DNA of 32,485 nucleotides from Paenibacillus xylanexedens (GTDB taxonomy: Bacteria > Bacillota > Bacilli > Paenibacillales > Paenibacillaceae): the NCBI RefSeq assembly GCF_017874615.1, contig NZ_JAGIKV010000042.1, positions 1 to 32,485 of the forward strand, written 5' to 3'. The notes under the pieces were generated by a model that saw only the letters and a list, made by a program, of their open reading frames with translations, ran no database searches and was not told the origin of the DNA. Positions 16,334 through 25,799 of this stretch are shown here, in pieces. Position 1 is the first letter of the stretch. The number at the start of each line of letters is the position of its first letter. A program made the translations under genes and the position numbers.

Positions 16334-17591
16334 TCAGATTGTTTCGATACCTTCCGACAACCACGGTAATTCCAAAGGTTTTGAGTCGGTACAAGCTACC
16401 TGTAAACCCGATTTCCAAACCGTGCGGGCCTCCGGTTTATTAAGCAGAACTTCCCTTTCCGACCGCTCTCGGAACAATACCATATCAGCCGGAGCGCCAA
16501 CCTTAATGCTAGTTTTCAATGCCTAACGCCTGTGCCGCGTTATGCGTCAGCATGTTGGTCAAGATGAGCGCATCCCGTTTGCCGCCCATGTACGAAGTAA
16601 TCGCCAATAGCCAGGCAACCTCAATCGGGTCTGTTTTGCCAAACGGCGTGAATGGGTTGCGCACATTATTGACGCCAATTGCCACATTCACTCCACAATC
16701 CTGCAGCAGTTTCACAGGAGTCAGACCTCTATGATGTCCTTCGGGGCCTTCTCTTCCATTCAAAAAGAGGTCCGTCATCGGCAGCGTAATGACGCTGATT
16801 CCGGCAAGACACAGAAGCTCTCCGATAGCCAAAGCTTCGTGTGCAGGGAGGGAACCGAGCGAGGTTACATGTCCGGCGGCTACATGCCCCTGCAATCCTG
16901 CAGCAATTGTCCTTCTTGCGATTTCCACAACGGCACGGTCGTTGGAATCGACCGAGAAATCCGCGTGAAAATCCAGCGGTTTTCCGTACTTCCCTGCCAG
17001 AGCAAATGCAAAATCCAAGTGCTCTCGCAGATCTGCGTCCTGATAAGTGATTCCTCCAATCACATCGGCTCCCATACGAATGGCCTCTTCCATCAGCCCA
17101 GCAGTCCCCGGACTCTTGAACACCCCTTCTTGCGGAAAGGCAACTACCTGTAAATCCAGTTGATGTTTTAAGGATTGTTTGAGACGAAGAGCAGATTCGA
17201 CAGCTCTGAGTCCAAGAACCGGATCGACCTCTGCATGGCAACGCATATGGGTTACACCATTCCTGATGGCTTCCCGAATGACAACCAGCGAGCGGCGATA
17301 CATGTCCTCCTTCGTGAACGAACTTTTCAGTTTGGATGTTATCTGAATCGCGTCCTGGAGAGACTCCGCCTCCCGATCCATGGAATCCAGCAAATATGCT
17401 TTTTCCAAATGAATATGCGGCTCGACCAATCCGGGCAGCAATAAGCCCCCTTTGCCCTGCACTACACGAGACGCTTCGGTTTTCCTTTCCCCGCATGGCG
17501 TGACAAATGCAATCTTGCCTGAGGATATCCCAACATCCATTCGCCTTTCATCCCCGGAAATCACCGTATCCGTGATAAGTAGATCAATCAT
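16334..17591 (-). pseudogene. Second cytosine-deaminase-like amidohydrolase, frameshifted near its 3' end
   Basis: The ATG at 17591 (CGGAGG 5 nt upstream) opens 360 codons ending at ...THNAAQALGIEN-TAG (stop at 16509). The missing end, TSIKVGAPADMVLFRERSEREVLL to the stop at 16334, continues in another frame and fits the C-terminal beta-sandwich of the family. A 2-nt loss (or 1-nt gain) at about 16509-16519 explains it. The catalytic part is otherwise complete: H59/H61 (EPHIHLEK), H209 (DFHADFS), H241 (AAGHVTSLG). The Asp expected after the fourth strand is Asn308 (GVNNVRNPFTPFG); I recall this in some CodA-like subfamilies, so it may be normal there. The shortened protein could still fold, as only the outer strands are lost. 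Confidence 0.75.
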
Positions 17592-17793
17592 TACATCCTC
17601 CGTTCATGTACGCTTTTATTACACATAAGAAACACTTTAAGCATAATTCACTCCTTATGAGAAATCATTGGATGAAAAGGATAAAAATAATTAGCAATCT
17701 TGGATGATCAAACCAAAGATATTTACTCTACATGATCGTAGTGTTATATTACTTAACAATAAAATAACTTGTTCCAGAAAGGAATGGGTCGAT

Positions 17794-19456
17794 GTGCTGC
17801 TGACAGATTTGCTGAAAAACGGCATTTACGATGATGCCAGAGTGATTACGGGGCATAAGGGTCTAATACGTGAGGTTCAAACGGTCAACATTATGGACTG
17901 TCCGGATATTATTCGCTTTCTAAGGCCAAACGAGCTCTTGCTGACCAACGGCTTTTTCATGAAGCAGCAGCCAGAGATGTTTATTCATCTAATCAGAGAC
18001 ATGCAGCGGCTTCATTGCTCGGGGTTGGCCATCAAAACCAAGCGCTTTGAATTGCCGATCCCTGATGAAATACTTTGGGAAGCGGATCAGAACGAATTTC
18101 CCATCATCGAAATTTCCGATGTCCGTCTATCCCTCGGCGAAATTTTGCAGCGATCGACCAGTGTAATTCTGAACAACAAGAGCGACGAACTGCAATATGC
18201 ACTCAGCATCCACAAAAAAATTCTCCGAGATGATCATGCGCGGCAAAGGAATTTCCAGCATTATCGATTCCCTGTCCAAACTGTTCTCATCCCCAGTCAT
18301 CCTGTTAAACTACAAATGGCAAACCATCTTCGCTTCCAACCAAGATACAAGTGTTGCTGAACTCACTGCAGCCGCTGTAAATACACTTCAAGACTTGTCC
18401 GATATTTCTAGTCCCACTTCGCTGTGCCTCATCAACACATCAGTCCGAGAGCGTTGCTGCATGTTAGTATATCCGGTGAAAACTTACCGCCACGAAGGCT
18501 ATTTGTTATCCTTTCATTCGCCGGATCAATGGACTGGCCTTTTTGGTCTGACGCTTGAGCAGGCCTCCAACGTCATTGGAATGGAGCTGACCAAATCACA
18601 GGCTGTCAAAGAGCGCTCCCGCAGGCACAAAAACGAATTCTTCTCCGATCTGATTGAGGGATATATCACTTCTGAGCAGGAGGCGCTGAACCGCGGCAAG
18701 AGATGTGGGCTTATCAAGGGGCGTGCAAGCGTTGTGCTGACCATGCGTAATGACGATGTGCATCACATGCATCAAAGATTTCCTAATCACGAAGGTTCGG
18801 CGCCTCCGAAAGGAGATAATATCACGGAGCAAGAAGAGCAATACGAGCACATCAAACGTCTTTTTGGTGGGTTAGATCATTCCTTCGTCATGTTTACCAA
18901 ACATGATACCTACTGTCTTCTGCTATCTATCCCTGAGTCGGGGTGGGATGAGGCGAAAATCACCGAGCAGTTGTCAGGAATGCTTAAAGAGCTGCATGTT
19001 GAGACAGGACTGAGTCTGTCTATCGGCATTGGCAAACCTGCAACAAATGTACTCGGCGTTCGTCATTCTTATACAGAAGCGGTTAATGCATTACAATTCG
19101 GCTACTGGCTAAAACGCAAGCAATTTGTCCAATCTTACCAAGCAAAGGACATCGGATATTTATTCCACATGCTTCCCCACAACGAACTGAAACAATTTTA
19201 CGACGCGACCTTAAACGGATTGCTGCACATTACAGACGAACATGAAAAAAAAGAGTTGCTGCGCACCTTGAACGCTTTTTACGATACACAATGCCAGCTT
19301 GTCGAAACATCCAAGCAACTTTTTGTTCATCGAAATACGGTGGTGTATCGACTGGAAAAGTGTGAAAAAATCCTGGGTGTGAAACTCAAAGATCCAACTG
19401 AAAGCTTACGAATCCGCATAGCGATAGCCATCGAACCTCTGCTAGGACAAGATTAA
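17794..19456 (+). pseudogene. PucR/CdaR-type transcriptional regulator, frameshifted at an A7 tract
   Basis: The first part starts most plausibly at the GTG at 17794 (AAAGGA 10 nt upstream), giving MLLTDLLKNGIYDDARVITG...REVQTVNIMDCPDIIRFLRPNELLLTNG, the PucR sensor domain. The frame continues only to a stop at 18360. From the A7 run at 18214-18220 the family sequence goes on in the +1 frame (HKK-FSEMIMRGKGISSIIDSLSKLF) to 19456. The C-terminus has the PucR helix-turn-helix LFVHRNTVVYRLEKCEKILGVKL. One A fewer restores a single protein of about 553 aa. PucR-type proteins control purine, allantoin or other catabolic genes. It is divergent from the amidohydrolase pair, its likely target. A homopolymer read error is possible at this site. 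Confidence 0.8.
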
Positions 19457-19520
19457 AAGAAAAAAGCCGCTATAATAGCGACTTGAATTGAACAATGTTC
19501 CCGTCCCACGACACTTCTTT
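19456..19520. repeat. Dispersed composite repeat, copy 4; bidirectional terminator
   Basis: It starts at the stop codon of the PucR gene: AAAAAA, hairpin GCCGCTA-TAA-TAGCGAC (19466-19482), TTGAATTGAACAATGTTC, then CCGTCCCACGACAC. It lies between convergent genes, the PucR regulator and the GH32 enzyme, and can end both transcripts. Confidence 0.75.
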
Positions 19521-19562
19521 ATTGGAATATCTATGAGATACGCCATCATGGAAAAATTTTAA

Positions 19563-22500
19563 TTATTTTGTTAATATCCATTTTTGTCGATCAAGTGATG
19601 GATTCAGTTCACTTAGGAAGAGTTCGGTCCCATCTTCCGATACTTCTAATGCTTTTTGATGATGAGCTGAAGTGATATGAACTGATCCGTCTTTGTTCTC
19701 GTGAAGAACCCAACGCTGGTTGTTGTATCCTAAGTAATGATACAGCTGAAGTTTGTTTTGCCCTATATCCAGATCAAGCGTCTGACCGGCCGTAGTACGA
19801 ATCGAATACGAACCTGCTTCGTCGCCTGTCGGAACAAATACCCACTTCTGGACGGAAGCTGCACTTGCATCTTGCAAGGTAACCGGCTCCCCGTTGACAA
19901 GGTTAACTGTATAAATGGATTTCTGTGTTGCGGCATTTATAAGGCTGGACTTGGTGATGTTTGCGGGTTCGCTGTTGCTCACATTGACATTCTGATAAGA
20001 TGCGGAGCCGCCAAATACATGGAGTCCAAAGTGCCCTTCTGCAAAAGTACCATCCATGATATCTATGACTTTTTGACTGTCCACGTGAACTACAATATGC
20101 GGACCATTCGCTTCTATTTTCACCTTATACGTATGACCTGGCTGAATGAACGTTGGTACTTTTGCAAGAACCTGCCGTTCTTCAAATGCTCCATTGATTT
20201 TGTAGAACAGACGGATTGCCTTCATGTTAGGGTCTAGATTCAGATAATAACCACTGCGACCATCCTCGCTAGCCCTGAACAAAATAGAACCTGCCCCTCC
20301 TGTTTCACCAAGCATCATGTCTGCTTCATACGTAAAATTCCCAGCCTTCTCTTTGGCAATATAATTCGCATCGCTAAAATATTTACCACGAATCCCATGT
20401 TCACTAACTAACCATGAAGCAGCAGACAGATCTTTAGTCCATCCACTCAGGTTTGTCCGGAACTCGCCGCCTATGACTTTAACGAGCACACTAGTGGAAG
20501 TTTTACCATTCGGAGTAGATACAGTGATCGTGGACTCCCCTTCTTTTTTCGCCTTAATAACTGCGTGTGAATTGTCTACCAAGTCTATGGCTATTACGTC
20601 GTTATTACTGGAATTCCACTTAAGCGGTTGAACGCCTAAACCTGGTCCATACTCGACCATCGCTTGCAGTGTATCCGACTCGCCTACCCCCAGTTCCCGA
20701 ACCCTCGTATCCATCTTTATTTGAGCTTTTGAAGGACTGTCCTCATTCCAGACAGATTGAAGTTGATGCACTTTCAAGGAAACAACGTTTACATTCCCAC
20801 CTTTCACGTAAAAACTCATCGCTCTACTAGCAGGATCCGGAAATATAACATCTGAAAAGACGACTTTGCCGTCGTTACCAAAGGCTTCAACAGAAGACTC
20901 ATCCACAAGAATACGCATCTTGATCCGATTATTCTCCATTTGCGTAGCCGCTTCATGTTTCTTACTGAAAAGGTTAGAAAAATCCGTTTCACCCGATGCA
21001 GTTCGGTCCACAAACATACGACTATCGTTTGCCTTATAACCCACGACCGTCTTCTGATTTGCACCCTCACGAATGTTAAAGCCAAACTCGGTCACTGTGC
21101 TGGTTTCAGGGATTTCAATTTCAGCTTCAATTTCGTAAGCACCTGAAATAATACCTTTTAGCAGATTTCCGGAAGAAGGACTTACCGACTTGTTAGAAGC
21201 AGAATACAAAGGTTTACGCAGTGATTCCAATTCTTTGATTGGACTTTGCACCATTCGAATTCCATCTTTGGTTGTTACCAATGATACTTCTCTCGGAATG
21301 GTTAGTTCACCTTTCCAATTGGACGTTGGGAAAGCGAACGGATAGTCCCAATTCGTCATCCACGCCATCATCACTGTGCGATGATCAGGCATGTTAGCGA
21401 AAGACATCGAAGCGTAAAATTCTTTACCAAAATCTGTTCTTAATACCTTACCCGCCGGATTATCGTTCACGAATTTACCATCAGCTGTTAAATGACCGAT
21501 AAAATACTCGGCATCTGATCCACCTGTTTTGGGATTCGCTCCTGTGCTGATCATCATAACCCACTTCTTCTGTGACGTTCCGTCTACCGGAAGTTGGAAC
21601 AAATCAGGGCATTCCCATACGCCTCCGCGTACGTAATCCCCATATCCCCAATTATCTGTCAATGTCCAGTCAAGTAAATTCGCTGACGTGTAGAAACGAA
21701 TATGATCTCCTCCGGACACAACCATAACCCAGCGGTTATTCTCATCATCACGGATCACTTTCGGATCGCGGAAATCCCAATTCCCAGCTTCATTTCCGCT
21801 CTTATCTGGGTTCTCGATCACAATCGAGCGTTCCTTCGAATACTCCCAAGTACGACCTTGGTCTTTACTGTATGCCAGACCTATACGCTGGTTCCCATTC
21901 GGGCTATCCGGATTAAAGGAAGTATAATATGCAATAAGGCCCTTGCCTCCTGAATCTCCGAATAAACCAGATGCATTTGTCATATCCGCAACAGCCGACC
22001 CAGACCAGACATGTCCGTGATCATTCCAGGGAAGTGCAATCGGAAGCCGTTTCCAGTTCAGCATATCTTTACTTACCGCATGCGCCCATGTTCCTCCATC
22101 CTGATGAAAGAGATGATATTCTCCTTCGAAGTAGACAAGTCCATTCGGATCACTCGCTGAACCACGTATTGGCGTGTAATGATATTGTGGACGATATATC
22201 TCATTGTAATATTGGCTCAGTTCCGTCACATAAGTATCCTGGAAGTAAGCCGTCCCCTTTTTTACGACGATTCCGGTACTTCCACTCCTGTAGGTTGAAT
22301 CTTTCACGTCAATCGCGGCCGTAGTGTATCCGTCCAGGAAGACCTGAATTCGATCTCCCTTTGCCTTGATTTCCACATGATGTTTGGCTCCCATCTGACT
22401 CGGATAAGTACGTTGCGAACTTGCAATTACTGTTCCTTTTGTATTCGTCAAACTTACACGGACCTGATCTCCTTCCTTCGTAAGAGTAGCTTCATATCCT

Positions 22501-23366
22501 TCAGCTCCATCAGTTGAAGATCGAAATGCGAGAGCTGCAATAGAATCAGGACGAAGGGTAATATTCCCTTCATACACCATATCAGTCGCATTTTTATTAT
22601 AGATTTGCTGTGCTTTGCTCTCCTGTTCTACCGTCCCTCTTTTGCCGTTGATATCAGGCTGCCATTTTCCCTTGCTAGAAAGCACCGTACCCAAATTACC
22701 TTTCAGATCGCTCACCACGATGTTCGAAAACAAGGCGGATCCATCCCATACATGGAGTCCAAGCTTTCCACTTTGATACGAAATGTCTTGAACATCAATT
22801 AATGGTTTATATTGATTGCCCCAATATACTTTTAGCGAGAAACCCACTGCCTTCACTTTGAGATGATAGATTTGCCCCATTTCAACAGAAACTTTACGCT
22901 CCTCCTTTAATTTCCCATCTCCATTTCTTGCATCTCGTAACCGAATCAGACCTGCGTCCGGAACGATTTGCAGCATGTACGAGCTAAAGCCATCTTCATT
23001 AGAACGAAACAACAATGTGGCGTCTGCCTTCGTATCCCTGATCATGACATCAGCTTCATAGATAAAATCGTCTGACACCGTCTCTGAGATGGCCATTACA
23101 TTTTCTTTAGGCTGCGAAGTCAGCAAGATTCCTTCTGAAGTATCCTCTAATCCACCTTTTCCTTTCACTTGCCAGCCTATCAGATTAGTGTTTAATTTGG
23201 ATGCGCTTTCAAAAATATCAAGCTCCTCCTTTGCCTGTTTATTTGTTTCCTGATCAGCGAGCACAGCACTAGCCGCAAATGATTTAGATGTAAAAATCCC
23301 GTTTGAAGTCAGAGTTAATCCCGTTGCCATCAGAAGACATATTGCGAATTTAGATTTATCGTTCAT
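19563..23366 (-). CDS. Secreted multidomain GH32 fructan hydrolase or fructanotransferase
   Basis: A 1267-aa exported protein. Residues 1-32 are a signal peptide (cleavage near SFAASA). Two concanavalin-like jelly-roll domains follow (about 55-220 and 230-385). The GH32 propeller and sandwich run from about 390 to 875, with nucleophile D406 (SASDPNG), D534 (FRDP) and acid/base E585 (WECPD). A Big2/Ig-like domain is at about 885-970 (VIAIDLVDNSHAVIKAKKEGESTITVS), a third jelly roll at about 975-1140, and a ricin-type lectin domain with three QxW motifs (QKW, QRW, QKW) at the end. GH32 enzymes of this build cut levan or inulin outside the cell. The usual WMNDPNG and YQYNP stretches read GSASDPNG and HQDGGT, so subsites differ; a cycloinulo-oligosaccharide fructanotransferase, also large in Paenibacillus, is an alternative. 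GAGGG precedes the ATG by 7 nt. Gene alone, no transporter beside it. Confidence 0.88.
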   Translation of the reverse strand: MNDKSKFAICLLMATGLTLTSNGIFTSKSFAASAVLADQETNKQAKEELDIFESASKLNTNLIGWQVKGKGGLEDTSEGILLTSQPKENVMAISETVSDDFIYEADVMIRDTKADATLLFRSNEDGFSSYMLQIVPDAGLIRLRDARNGDGKLKEERKVSVEMGQIYHLKVKAVGFSLKVYWGNQYKPLIDVQDISYQSGKLGLHVWDGSALFSNIVVSDLKGNLGTVLSSKGKWQPDINGKRGTVEQESKAQQIYNKNATDMVYEGNITLRPDSIAALAFRSSTDGAEGYEATLTKEGDQVRVSLTNTKGTVIASSQRTYPSQMGAKHHVEIKAKGDRIQVFLDGYTTAAIDVKDSTYRSGSTGIVVKKGTAYFQDTYVTELSQYYNEIYRPQYHYTPIRGSASDPNGLVYFEGEYHLFHQDGGTWAHAVSKDMLNWKRLPIALPWNDHGHVWSGSAVADMTNASGLFGDSGGKGLIAYYTSFNPDSPNGNQRIGLAYSKDQGRTWEYSKERSIVIENPDKSGNEAGNWDFRDPKVIRDDENNRWVMVVSGGDHIRFYTSANLLDWTLTDNWGYGDYVRGGVWECPDLFQLPVDGTSQKKWVMMISTGANPKTGGSDAEYFIGHLTADGKFVNDNPAGKVLRTDFGKEFYASMSFANMPDHRTVMMAWMTNWDYPFAFPTSNWKGELTIPREVSLVTTKDGIRMVQSPIKELESLRKPLYSASNKSVSPSSGNLLKGIISGAYEIEAEIEIPETSTVTEFGFNIREGANQKTVVGYKANDSRMFVDRTASGETDFSNLFSKKHEAATQMENNRIKMRILVDESSVEAFGNDGKVVFSDVIFPDPASRAMSFYVKGGNVNVVSLKVHQLQSVWNEDSPSKAQIKMDTRVRELGVGESDTLQAMVEYGPGLGVQPLKWNSSNNDVIAIDLVDNSHAVIKAKKEGESTITVSTPNGKTSTSVLVKVIGGEFRTNLSGWTKDLSAASWLVSEHGIRGKYFSDANYIAKEKAGNFTYEADMMLGETGGAGSILFRASEDGRSGYYLNLDPNMKAIRLFYKINGAFEERQVLAKVPTFIQPGHTYKVKIEANGPHIVVHVDSQKVIDIMDGTFAEGHFGLHVFGGSASYQNVNVSNSEPANITKSSLINAATQKSIYTVNLVNGEPVTLQDASAASVQKWVFVPTGDEAGSYSIRTTAGQTLDLDIGQNKLQLYHYLGYNNQRWVLHENKDGSVHITSAHHQKALEVSEDGTELFLSELNPSLDRQKWILTK

Positions 23367-23973
23367 TCCATACCCTCTTTTCTAACAGAATCGTAAAAGG
23401 TGTCTAAAAAATACATTCCTTCTTAACAAAATAATCCACTCGTTTTCATTTGTCAAAGTTTTTTTGGATAAATGAACATTGTTTTATATATTAATATCTA
23501 TTTAAGTTTACGTTTGCACAATTTATGACTGATTAATTGAAAATAACAACTTTTATTTAAGTTGATCTAATCATTTCTTTATTTTTTTAAAACAAAATGA
23601 TTACAAATGTAAATTAAAGATGGCTGTTGAAAAGCGCTTATTCGGCAGTCAGTGCATCTCCTTGATTTTGAATTCAAATGTTGCAATTAGTTGGGCACGT
23701 ACAATCAAAAGTTTACATCTAGACTTCTCTTTAATTATTCGACAAGATATCGTTAGTATTAAACCCAATAAAAGCACAATTTTTATGTATTAATCCTGCG
23801 TTACATTCTCGATTTCATGCTCATCGAATCGATTATTGGATTTCCACTATTTTTAGACAGCTTGCAAAACCTCGCGATAGCTGAAGCGGCAAGTTTTGTT
23901 ACAGTTCAATGTGTCATCGTAGGAAAATTTCTTTTCTTATGCGGGAAAGCTGAAGAACCATTTTAAAAGAATT
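23367..23973. other. 607-nt AT-rich intergenic region
   Basis: I see no gene, RNA or clear repeat here. The first 250 nt, upstream of the GH32 gene, are strongly AT-rich with A and T runs and must contain that gene's promoter, but no -35/-10 pair stands out. A short minus-strand AAGGAG-ATG at about 23650 opens only two codons before a stop. Confidence 0.4.
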
Positions 23974-23998
23974 GAGGGCGCTTACCATCAGCGCCCTC
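23974..23998 (-). terminator. Terminator overlapping the alpha/beta hydrolase stop codon
   Basis: GAGGGCGCT and AGCGCCCTC form a perfect 9-bp GC-rich stem with a 7-nt loop, followed on the minus strand by AATTCTTTT. The TGA stop of the hydrolase lies inside the first arm and loop, so coding sequence and terminator share bases. Confidence 0.7.
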
Positions 23999-24881
23999 GC
24001 CGGGCTGTCCGTACGATTCCATCTACAACAGTTTCAAACAATGGTGCCGGCAGATCATGTCCCATGCCTTCAAGTAACATGAATTCTGCACCAGAGATGG
24101 ATTGAGCCGTATCTTGTCCGCATGCTGGCACAAACATAGGGTCTTCCACCCCGTGGATTACTAAGGATGGAACCTTCACTTTTGCCAGTTGTGGACGACG
24201 GTCTCCAGAAACTGCAATAGCTGCAATTTGCCGCCCAATACTCCCCGGATCATAAGCTCGCTGAACCTCTTCTCGAATCATTAAACGATATTCGTTCTCT
24301 TCAAATGGATAACCCGTACCTGCAATACGTGTGGCAAAAGCTACCCTATGAGCTAAGTACAATGCTTCATCCTTCATCGGGTTCGGTGCTGGCCGAGTCA
24401 TTAACGCCATTACATCAGGCGATGTTGGTGGAAGTTCGGGATTTCCTGTTGTTGACATGATGGAAGTAAGCGAGAGAACACGCTCCGGATATCGGCTGGC
24501 AAAAAGCTGGGCAATCATGCCGCCCATCGAACGTCCAACGACATGTGCATTTTTTATCCCCAGGGCATCTAGCAATCCAATTGTATCATCAGACATGTCA
24601 TCAAGTGTGTATGGGATAACCGGGAGTTGTCCCGACATGAGTGTTTTAGCAAGTGCTTCAAAATCCAATGTGTCGTGATGGCTAAAGTGTGTGGATAGAC
24701 CCGTGTCCCGATTGTCAAAACGAATTACTCTATATCCCCGAGCCGCCAGCATTTCACAAAATCGAACGGTCCAACGGATCATCTGGGTACCGAGCCCCGC
24801 GATCAACAGAATGGTTTCATCCGTTTCGCTGCCATAACTGTCATAGGCGAGTTCTATGCCGTTAACTTTTAACAGATTCAT
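23988..24881 (-). CDS. Alpha/beta-fold hydrolase
   Basis: A 297-aa cytoplasmic esterase-type hydrolase. The oxyanion region is LLIAGLGTQMIRW (about 25-37). The nucleophile elbow is GRSMGG, Ser about 118, the acid is Asp in VIHGVEDPMF (about 244) and the base His in EGMGHDLP (about 272). A cap domain lies between about 140 and 220 (TSPDVMALMTRPAPNPMKDEALY). The form resembles aclacinomycin methylesterase-like hydrolases (RdmC), but the substrate is not known. AAGGAGAAC lies about 7 nt before the ATG. It is monocistronic, with its terminator overlapping the stop codon. Confidence 0.87.
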   Translation of the reverse strand: MNLLKVNGIELAYDSYGSETDETILLIAGLGTQMIRWTVRFCEMLAARGYRVIRFDNRDTGLSTHFSHHDTLDFEALAKTLMSGQLPVIPYTLDDMSDDTIGLLDALGIKNAHVVGRSMGGMIAQLFASRYPERVLSLTSIMSTTGNPELPPTSPDVMALMTRPAPNPMKDEALYLAHRVAFATRIAGTGYPFEENEYRLMIREEVQRAYDPGSIGRQIAAIAVSGDRRPQLAKVKVPSLVIHGVEDPMFVPACGQDTAQSISGAEFMLLEGMGHDLPAPLFETVVDGIVRTARRGR

Positions 24882-25022
24882 TGTTATGTTCTCCTTAAAC
24901 TTAATTTTATGGTAACTCTGTTATGGGCAATAGTCGAGAATCTTCAATGGCGGCAGTTCGCTGTCCAGTCCCTTCCAAGTAAGATGTATGATTCGAAGTT
25001 GTGCGCATCGTTCAAGTGGTTA

Positions 25023-25634
25023 TTAACTCTCTTCCTGTATGAATGCACCCTTGGCTAAAGTCTTAATATAGTCTTTGATATCGGGTGTCCAATCATCAAT
25101 TAATCCGTAAAAGTGATCTTTATTCCCGGCATACAGTGCTCTCAAAGCCTCCTCATATTGAGGAAAATCGCCCGCCATTGCAGTCATAAAATGATAACTT
25201 GCTTCTTGTGGGGCGCGAACTTTACTTTCGTTCGCTCCCAAGCGGCGAGCTTCATCAACCAGTTTTCGCAGCGTTACGGAGGCTCCTCCGGGTTGAGCTT
25301 TAAGCCAGTCCCAATGTCGAGGAAGCAAAGTGACTTCACCGGACACCACTCCTAGCTTAGGACGGCCAACCCTGCGAGAGAGTTGTTCATTTTCTTTCGT
25401 ATCCGATATATGTCCAGCCTGGCTGTTTAACCGCTCAAGCACCTCAGCTGTTTTTCCACGAAAATCAATATCTAGTGGTTTACCCGTCAAATCGTCAAAA
25501 ATAAGCAATTGTACGAACTTGCTGTCCTCCAAGGTATCTTTTACGATTCCGACAACGTAATGTAAAGTGCCTTTGGCAAAACAATCTTTCTCTAAAAAAG
25601 CAGTACAGCTTATTTGAGCAGGTGAAGCCTCCAT
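25023..25634 (-). CDS. DUF2239 family protein
   Basis: I start at the ATG at 25634 because AAGGAGG ends 6 nt upstream and a perfect promoter lies just beyond; longer reading frames to 25724 would cross that promoter. The product is 203 aa, soluble, with no signal peptide. The recognised block is VGRPKLGVVSGEVTLLPRHWDWLKAQPGGASVTLRKLVDEARR (about 88-130), then ASYHFMTAMAGDFPQYEEALRALYAGNKDHFYGLIDDW, both typical of DUF2239. Its first half (TAFLEKDCFAKGTLHYVVG) is also family-like. The biochemical role is unknown. The promoter is wrapped in a large inverted repeat, so the gene is probably under tight repression. Confidence 0.85.
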   Translation of the reverse strand: MEASPAQISCTAFLEKDCFAKGTLHYVVGIVKDTLEDSKFVQLLIFDDLTGKPLDIDFRGKTAEVLERLNSQAGHISDTKENEQLSRRVGRPKLGVVSGEVTLLPRHWDWLKAQPGGASVTLRKLVDEARRLGANESKVRAPQEASYHFMTAMAGDFPQYEEALRALYAGNKDHFYGLIDDWTPDIKDYIKTLAKGAFIQEES

Positions 25635-25661
25635 GTTATACCTCCTTTTTCTTCCTTGCTC

Positions 25662-25715
25662 AATAATTATACCCGGGTAAAAAGATAAAATCAATATTAC
25701 CCGGATATAATTATT
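25662..25715 (-). promoter_or_regulatory. Sigma-A promoter embedded in a 19-bp inverted repeat operator
   Basis: On the minus strand TTGATT (25694-25689) and TATAAT (25671-25666) are 17 nt apart, a near-consensus promoter for the DUF2239 gene with a 5' leader of about 25 nt. Arms AATAATTATACCCGGGTAA (25662-25680) and its complement (25697-25715) match in 18 of 19 bases with a 16-nt spacer. One arm covers the -10, the other lies just upstream of the -35. The core TTACCCGG is the shared half-site. The regulator is unknown. Confidence 0.75.
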
Positions 25716-25799
25716 ATGTGTCAAGGTTTTAACATTACAAATTGATTAAAATAGTCTTTGCTGTAAAATACTCGACTCGTTCAGCTCATTACAAAAAGC

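Noticed and set aside
18205..18230. Programmed -1 ribosomal frameshift in the PucR gene
   Set aside because: The downstream frame is +1 relative to the first; a -1 shift at the A7 run leads quickly to a stop.
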